Shown here: piece by piece, positions 32,643 through 36,846 of the stretch | Position numbering within the stretch: the stretch's first letter is position 1 | How the letters are laid out: each line of letters starts with the position of its first letter | Assembly (NCBI GenBank): GCA_019746135.1 | Contig: JAIESI010000314.1 | Coordinates: 1 to 36,846 of the forward strand | Direction of reading: 5' to 3' | DNA from: Xanthobacteraceae bacterium | Lineage (GTDB): Bacteria > Pseudomonadota > Alphaproteobacteria > Rhizobiales > Xanthobacteraceae | Length of the DNA stretch: 36,846 nucleotides | Translations under genes and position numbers: made by a program | The notes under the pieces: model-generated | The model's input: the letters and a program-made list of their open reading frames with translations, nothing else | Database searches by the model: none | Told to the model about the DNA's origin: nothing

Positions 32643-33371
32643 TCAGGCGCCCGGCACGAACGCGCCGGGCGGGATTTCCTTGGGCTCGACGTAGGCGTGC
32701 TGCAGCGCGTCGCACATCGCCCAGAGGATGCTGCATTTGAACTCGAGCGCTGCCAGCACCTGCTGCTGCTGCTCGGGCGTGCGGGCGTTGTCCTTGCAAT
32801 AGCCGAGCGCGAAATCGGAATCCTTCTTGGCCTGCGGCGGCCGCTTGTCGAAATAGGCCAGGGTCTCGCGGGTCACGAACGGGTAGCTCGCGAGCATGCC
32901 CTCGACGCGCTCGGTGATGATCTGCGGCGAGAACAGCTCGGTGAGCGACGAGGCGATGGCCTCGAGCAGGCTCTTCTCGCGCACGAAGCGCACATAGGCG
33001 TCGACCGCGAAGCGGGTCGCGGGGAGAAGCCCGCGCAGCGACGTGACGTATTCGCGATCGAGGCCGAGCCCGTCGGTGAGCCGCAGCCAGCGGGCAATGC
33101 CGCCGTCGTCAGGCCCCTCGCCGTCGTGATCGGCGAGCCGTGAGCGCCATTCGCGGCGGATCGCCGAGTCGTCGCAACGGGCGATGAGGCTCGCATCCTT
33201 GATCGGAATCATCGACTGGTAATAGTAGCGGTTGAGCGCCCAGGCCTGGACCTGGCCCCTGGTGCATTTCCCGCTGTGCAGCAGCTTGTGGAACGGATGC
33301 AGGCGGTGATAGCGCCGCGCACCGATGTCGCGGAGAGCGGCTTCGAGCTCGTCGGGGGTCATCAGTTTCAT
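32643..33371 (-). CDS. pqqC: PQQ synthase PqqC
   Basis: 242 residues, about the usual length. The TENA/THI-4-like helical fold is visible in YHRLHPFHKLLHSGKCTRGQVQAWALNRYYYQSMIPIKDASLI, which includes the conserved histidine, arginine and tyrosine positions of PqqC, and later in SLTELFSPQIITERV and YVEPKEIPPGAF. PqqC carries out the last step: ring closure and eight-electron oxidation to PQQ. It is not fused to PqqD, unlike in Methylobacterium. An ATG three codons further in (33362) is an alternative start. A 110-bp repeat separates it from pqqB. Confidence 0.95.
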   Translation of the reverse strand: MKLMTPDELEAALRDIGARRYHRLHPFHKLLHSGKCTRGQVQAWALNRYYYQSMIPIKDASLIARCDDSAIRREWRSRLADHDGEGPDDGGIARWLRLTDGLGLDREYVTSLRGLLPATRFAVDAYVRFVREKSLLEAIASSLTELFSPQIITERVEGMLASYPFVTRETLAYFDKRPPQAKKDSDFALGYCKDNARTPEQQQQVLAALEFKCSILWAMCDALQHAYVEPKEIPPGAFVPGA

Positions 33372-33381
33372 GGCGCTACTC

Positions 33382-33491
33382 TCGTGTCCCGGGCGAGCGA
33401 ATCGAGACCCGGGACCCCGGTTCCTTCCGAAGAGAGCTGGGTCCCGGGTCTGCAGCGCAACATTACATGTTGCGCCGCGCCCGGGACACGA
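33382..33491. repeat. Palindromic dispersed repeat, copy B, inside the pqq operon
   Basis: Terminal 14-base inverted repeats: TCGTGTCCCGGGCG (33382-33395) and CGCCCGGGACACGA (33478-33491). The right half holds GCGCAACAT-TAC-ATGTTGCGC and shares GTCCCGGGTCTGCAGCGCA with copy A at 11890-12024; the hairpin bases differ between copies yet still pair. It fills almost all of the pqqB-pqqC gap and would be transcribed within the pqq message. Confidence 0.7.
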
Positions 33492-33501
33492 GGCCGGTGG
33501 T

Positions 33502-34416
33502 TCACAAAGAAATCTCCATGCCGTCCTGCGCGACCTCCCATCCTGCGGCGTTCACGCGTTGCCGCTGCGGCGAGCCGTCGACCAGGATCGGGTTGGTGTT
33601 GTTGATGTGCACGAAGATGCGTCGTGCGGAAAGCCCGTCCAGTGCCGCGATGGAGCCGTCCGGTCCGTCGAGGGGCATGTGGCCCATGCGCCGCCCGGTC
33701 TTTTCGCCAAGGCCGGCGCGGATCATCTCGTCGTCGGTGAACAGCGTGCCGTCGAACAGGATCGCGTCGGCGCGCGTCAGCCGCTCGCGCAGCGCAGGTG
33801 TCATGGCCGCAGCACCCGGCACGTAGGCGAGCCGCGATCGGCCGTCGCTGATCTCGACGCCGACATTGGCGGCGGTTTCCTCGGCGGTCGCGGGGGTCTC
33901 ACCTTCGAGGTAGAGCGGCACCTTGCCCGGCACCATGAACAGCTCCGCGGTCAGTCCTTCGCCGATTGCGAACCGCTCTCCGGGCGAAATGGCGCGGCGG
34001 CGGACCACGTCGGGCGCGAGCGCGCCGAACATCGGATTGCCGGCGACGGCGGCGAGCGTCGCCGCGGTCGCCATCAGCGTGAACGGCGAGCGCTCGCGCA
34101 GGCTCAACAGGCCCGCGGTCTGATCGATCTCGGCTCCGGTCAGCACCACGGCGTCGATCGGACTGCCGCGCTTGTTCCCTTCTTTGCCGTCACGCGGTTG
34201 CAGCGCCGGCGTGGATTGAATCTGCAAGCGCAGATCGGGCGATGCATTGAGCAGCGTCCAGCGCTTACGATCGGCCGACACGGCGAGGCTCGCCTGCGTG
34301 CGCGCACGCACGCGCGGGTCGCCGGCCCAGGCGAGCCGGCAAACGTCGCAGTTACAATTCCATTGCGGAAAACCGCCGCCTGCCGCCGAACCGAGGACGA
34401 TGGCGGTCAAACCCAT
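33502..34416 (-). CDS. pqqB: PQQ biosynthesis hydroxylase PqqB
   Basis: 304 residues. The family signature LGSAAGGGFPQWNCNCDVC (about 8-26) is present, with the CxCxxC cysteines, and the C-terminal FVHINNTNPIL is typical. PqqB has a metallo-beta-lactamase fold and hydroxylates the tyrosine-derived part of the PqqA-derived intermediate. The ribosome site is weak (CCCACCTAG). It starts 28 bases after the pqqA stop. Confidence 0.95.
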   Translation of the reverse strand: MGLTAIVLGSAAGGGFPQWNCNCDVCRLAWAGDPRVRARTQASLAVSADRKRWTLLNASPDLRLQIQSTPALQPRDGKEGNKRGSPIDAVVLTGAEIDQTAGLLSLRERSPFTLMATAATLAAVAGNPMFGALAPDVVRRRAISPGERFAIGEGLTAELFMVPGKVPLYLEGETPATAEETAANVGVEISDGRSRLAYVPGAAAMTPALRERLTRADAILFDGTLFTDDEMIRAGLGEKTGRRMGHMPLDGPDGSIAALDGLSARRIFVHINNTNPILVDGSPQRQRVNAAGWEVAQDGMEISL

Positions 34417-34444
34417 CTAGGTGGGTGGGGTAACGGAAGCGCGA

Positions 34445-34522
34445 TCAGAACTCGGCTGGGAGATAGCCGTTGATCTCCAGGCCGATGCAGATTTCGACGA
34501 GGGTCGGGGTGGTCCAGGCCAT
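34445..34522 (-). CDS. pqqA: PQQ precursor peptide PqqA
   Basis: 25 codons plus stop, read on the minus strand from ATG 34522. The peptide begins MAWTTPTLVEICIG and carries E16 and Y20, the glutamate and tyrosine separated by three residues that PqqE cross-links to make PQQ; the tail LPAEF is the usual ending. A clear ribosome site AGAGGAAA lies about eight bases upstream. It opens the pqq gene set, 28 bases before pqqB. Too short for normal ORF calling, but certain from its sequence and place. Confidence 0.95.
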   Translation of the reverse strand: MAWTTPTLVEICIGLEINGYLPAEF

Positions 34523-34587
34523 GTTCGTTTCCTCTGCAGTGGTCGTTGGCGGACCTATGACAAGCAGGCGCTGGTCCGTTGGTTCCA

Positions 34588-34616
34588 AGGATAGTGGCGG
34601 TTGCAACCCGCCGCAA
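34588..34616 (-). promoter_or_regulatory. Possible pqqA promoter with an internal dyad
   Basis: On the minus strand TTGCGG (34616-34611), a 17-base spacer and TATCCT (34593-34588) form a plausible promoter, which would give a leader of about 58 bases. An inverted repeat GGCGG-TTGCAAC-CCGCC (34596-34612) lies between and across the elements and could be an operator, or a weak transcript end for the upstream tctC. Motif evidence only. Confidence 0.35.
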
Positions 34617-34624
34617 GACACCAC

Positions 34625-35653
34625 CTAATCCTTGTCCATCCCGGTATCGCGGATGACCTTGCCCCACTTTTCTCGTTCCGAGCGATAGAAGGCGTCGAAG
34701 TCTTCCGCGGAGCCCATCATCGGGGCAAAGCCCTGGGCCGCCAGCGCTTTCTGGATTTCGGGCGCTTCCAGCGCCTTCTTGTTGGCGTCGGCGAGCTTGT
34801 GGATGATGTCCTTCGGCGTCGCGGCCGGTGCGGTCATGCCGATCCAGAGCCGCACGTCGAAGCCCGGATAGCCGGACTCGGCGATGGTGGGCAGGTCCGG
34901 GAACACCGCGGCGCGTTTCGGGCCGGTGGTCGCAAGCCCGATCAGGCGGCCGTCCCGGACGAACTGCTGCACCGGGGCGATGCTGGAAAACATCAGCTTC
35001 ACCTCGCCCGAGAGGAGGTCCTTCACGGTCTCCGCGCCGCCGCGGTAGTGCACCGGCACGGTCTTGATGCCGGCCACCGTGTCGAAATACTCGCTGTTGA
35101 GGTGCGTCGCGGAGCCCCGGCCCGCGGTCGCATACTGGATCGTGCCGGGCTTCTCCTTGGCGAGCTTCACCAGCTCGGCGACGGACTTCACGCCGAGCCC
35201 CGGATTGACCACCAGGATGTTGGAGGTCTCCGCGTGCGGGCAGACGGCGGTGATGTCCTTGCCGTACTCGTACCGGATCGTCTTCGACAGGAATTCGTTG
35301 ACGAGCGCGCCAAGCGGCGTGTTCAGCAGCGTGTAGCCGTCGGGCGCTGAGCGGGCCACCTCCTGAACGGCGAGCGAGCCGCCCGCCCCGGTCTTGTTCT
35401 CGATCACGATCTGCGCACCCATGATCTCGGCCATCCGCGCGCCGATGGTGCGACTGATCAGGTCCGACGGACCGCCCGCCGCATAGCCGACCACGATCCG
35501 GATCGGCCGGTTCGGATAGGCACCCTGCGCGACGGCGCGTCCGGGACGGGCGGCAAGACCGAATGCGCCCGCGCCCGCCGCGGCCTTCAGCAGCGCTCTG
35601 CGGTGAAGCGTGCGGCCGGCGCGCGGCGCGGTGTTGCTGCTGTGCGCACCCAT
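34625..35653 (-). CDS. TTT-family periplasmic binding protein (TctC), upstream of pqqA
   Basis: 342 residues from ATG 35653, which has the strong ribosome site GGGAGGAGGG; an in-frame ATG at 35671 is less likely. The signal peptide has a twin-arginine stretch (LHRRALLKAAAG), with likely cleavage near AVAQ. TctC marks: YPNRPIRIVVGYAAGGPSDLISR, IVIENKTGAGGSLAVQ and PDGYTLL. It is on the same strand as the pqq genes, 102 bases ahead of pqqA, so pqq could in part be read from its promoter. No TctAB partner is adjacent. Confidence 0.9.
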   Translation of the reverse strand: MGAHSSNTAPRAGRTLHRRALLKAAAGAGAFGLAARPGRAVAQGAYPNRPIRIVVGYAAGGPSDLISRTIGARMAEIMGAQIVIENKTGAGGSLAVQEVARSAPDGYTLLNTPLGALVNEFLSKTIRYEYGKDITAVCPHAETSNILVVNPGLGVKSVAELVKLAKEKPGTIQYATAGRGSATHLNSEYFDTVAGIKTVPVHYRGGAETVKDLLSGEVKLMFSSIAPVQQFVRDGRLIGLATTGPKRAAVFPDLPTIAESGYPGFDVRLWIGMTAPAATPKDIIHKLADANKKALEAPEIQKALAAQGFAPMMGSAEDFDAFYRSEREKWGKVIRDTGMDKD

Positions 35654-35826
35654 GTACCCTCCTCCCGTCAAGCGTGCCCGTTCAAGCTGCGGACATCGTC
35701 GAACGCGACGCTAGCACAGTTTGCGTGTTGCGCTGCAGCCGGTTGCCCGGGGCCCATGAGCCGCACCCGCTTGTCCGGCCCGCGCTGCGGCCTAACATGC
35801 GCGCCGAACAGGGAGAGCAACCCATC

Positions 35827-36672
35827 ATGACGGCCAAGGAAACCATCGGCGTCGTCGGCGCAGGCCGCATGGGCCAGGCGATGACGCGGCATCTGATCCG
35901 GCACGGCTATGCGGTGCTGGCGCAGGACATCGAGCCGAAGGCCGTGGAGGCGGCGCGCGCGCTCGGCGCTGCGGTTGCCGCGGCGCCGGCCGCGGTCGGC
36001 AAGGCCTGCGCGTTCGTCATCGTCGCGGTCGGCTACGACGACGAGGCCGAGGCCGTGATGCTCGGCCAAGGCGGCCTGCTCGAAACCATGGGAGCCGGCT
36101 CGATCATCGGCGTGTCCTCGACCTGCACGCCCGAGCACGTGCGGATGCTCGCCGAGAAGGCGCGCGCCAAGGGCGTCGAGGTGCTCGACGCGCCGATCTG
36201 CCGCGGCCAGCGCGCCGCCGACGACGGCACCATGCTGACGCTGTGCGGCGGCAAGCCTGCGGTGTTCGAGCGGGCGAAGCCGGTCTACGGCACGTTCTCC
36301 AAGGACATCGTGCTGCTCGGCGACATCGGCGCGGGACAGGTCGGCAAGGCGATGAACAATTTTCTGCTCTGGGTGAACGGCATCGCGCTGATCGAGGCCG
36401 GCCGGCTCTGCGAGGCCAACGGCATGGATCTCGTGAAGCTGCGCGAGGCGCTGCTGATCAGCTCCGGCGCGTCGGACGCGCTGAAGAACTGGGAGAACGT
36501 GTCGTTCCTCTGGGCGCTGAAGGACATGCAGATCGTCGCCAAGATGGCGGACAAGGTGGGGCTGTCGATGCCGATCGCCGGCGCGATCAAGGAGCTGGTC
36601 AAGGACGGACGAAGGATCAAGACGACGAACCCGCCGGACTGGACCGGGCATGGTGGCAGGGCGAAGCATTAG
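35827..36672 (+). CDS. NAD(P)-dependent beta-hydroxyacid dehydrogenase, variant substrate motif
   Basis: 281 residues from ATG 35827, with GGGAGAG upstream; the frame is open to 35563 but that part overlaps tctC on the other strand. Rossmann motif GVVGAGRMGQAM at the N-terminus. Catalytic lysine K174 in GQVGKAMNNFLL matches the family. The substrate motif is unusual: DAPICRGQRAADDG replaces the common D-x-PVSGG-x-x-GA seen nearly intact in the paralogue at 127-1032. The C-terminal block LWALKDMQIVAKMADKVG has the KD pair. Likely acts on a different hydroxyacid or reduces an imine-like substrate. It diverges from the tctC at 35653. Confidence 0.85.
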   Translation: MTAKETIGVVGAGRMGQAMTRHLIRHGYAVLAQDIEPKAVEAARALGAAVAAAPAAVGKACAFVIVAVGYDDEAEAVMLGQGGLLETMGAGSIIGVSSTCTPEHVRMLAEKARAKGVEVLDAPICRGQRAADDGTMLTLCGGKPAVFERAKPVYGTFSKDIVLLGDIGAGQVGKAMNNFLLWVNGIALIEAGRLCEANGMDLVKLREALLISSGASDALKNWENVSFLWALKDMQIVAKMADKVGLSMPIAGAIKELVKDGRRIKTTNPPDWTGHGGRAKH

Positions 36673-36767
36673 GGGGGTCCTCCACACGCTGAGGCCTTCG
36701 CTCGCGTTGCGGCGGAGCAAGGACGGCGCGCCCCGGCTTCGCTCTGCGAGCTACGCCGGGCATGCAA

Positions 36768-36846
36768 GAGCCGGGTAGGCGAGGAAGTTGCCTCCCTCGC
36801 CCCCCACAGACCCGGACGTGCAGGATTCCCGCATCCGGTTCCTCAC
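36768..36846 (-). mobile_element. Probable 3' end (domains V-VI) of a group II intron, cut by the window edge
   Basis: On the minus strand, 36841-36809 folds as a 33-base domain V-like hairpin: lower stem GAACCGGA/TCCGGGTC with one A-G mismatch, two-base bulge, upper stem TGCGG with a GAAT loop. Next comes a domain VI-like stem (GCGAGG/CCTCGC, about 36801-36780) and CCTACCC with a candidate branch-point A at 36776. Any reverse transcriptase gene would lie beyond the window. The usual AGC triad reads AAC here, so the copy may be degenerate. The exact 3' junction is uncertain. The stretch 36673-36767 shows only GC-rich palindromic sequence. Confidence 0.6.

Noticed and set aside
11884..33500. 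Intergenic palindromes considered as a CRISPR array
   Set aside because: Copies are few, far apart, differ in sequence and have no regular spacers; they are dispersed palindromic repeats.

Overview
The window reads as a chromosomal accessory-metabolism region from a high-GC alphaproteobacterium, most likely a Bradyrhizobium-like member of the Hyphomicrobiales. The reasons are the GC-rich codon use, densely packed Liv-type ABC transporter operons, an expanded set of tripartite tricarboxylate transporter (TTT) binding proteins, a pqq operon, and several palindromic intergenic repeats of the kind common in that group. Genus assignment is inference; no rRNA or other marker gene is present.

Layout. 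Positions 127-1032 carry a beta-hydroxyacid dehydrogenase. Positions 1223-5949 are Liv cluster 1 (livH, livM, binding protein, livG, livF). Positions 6152-10793 are Liv cluster 2 (binding protein, livH, livM, livG, livF), followed closely by an ACMSD-like amidohydrolase (10820-11884). A divergent pair follows: an FAD monooxygenase resembling dihydroxypyridine hydroxylase (12031-13269, minus) and a small cupin-like protein (13315-13761). Positions 14183-17584 are Liv cluster 3 (livH, livM, livG, livF, no binding protein). A lower-GC two-gene module (17703-18625) encodes an 85-residue unknown protein and an AbiEii-type nucleotidyltransferase. A minus-strand unit follows (binding protein 19270-20535, then VOC protein 18694-19167), and divergent from it a VOC protein and a cyclase (20754-22164). 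Positions 22396-26478 hold a TTT system (tctC, tctB, tctA) and a second tctC, then a CmcJ/NvfI-type oxygenase (26564-27400).

The right third is mostly minus strand and builds a PQQ module: pqqA (34445-34522, 25 codons), pqqB, pqqC, pqqD, pqqE, then a PQQ-dependent sugar dehydrogenase, a diheme cytochrome c and a Rid-family protein. The pqq genes are split between pqqC and pqqD by a tctC gene on the opposite strand. A fourth tctC lies upstream of pqqA. A second beta-hydroxyacid dehydrogenase (35827-36672) follows, and the right edge carries what looks like the 3' end (domains V-VI) of a group II intron on the minus strand.

How it may work together: the three Liv systems and the TTT system would import organic acids, amino-acid-like or aromatic compounds. 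The hydrolase, oxygenases, VOC proteins, cyclase and dehydrogenases would act on them in the cytoplasm. The PQQ dehydrogenase and cytochrome c would oxidise sugars or alcohols in the periplasm. No substrate can be assigned from sequence alone. No transcription factor, tRNA, rRNA or CRISPR array was seen.
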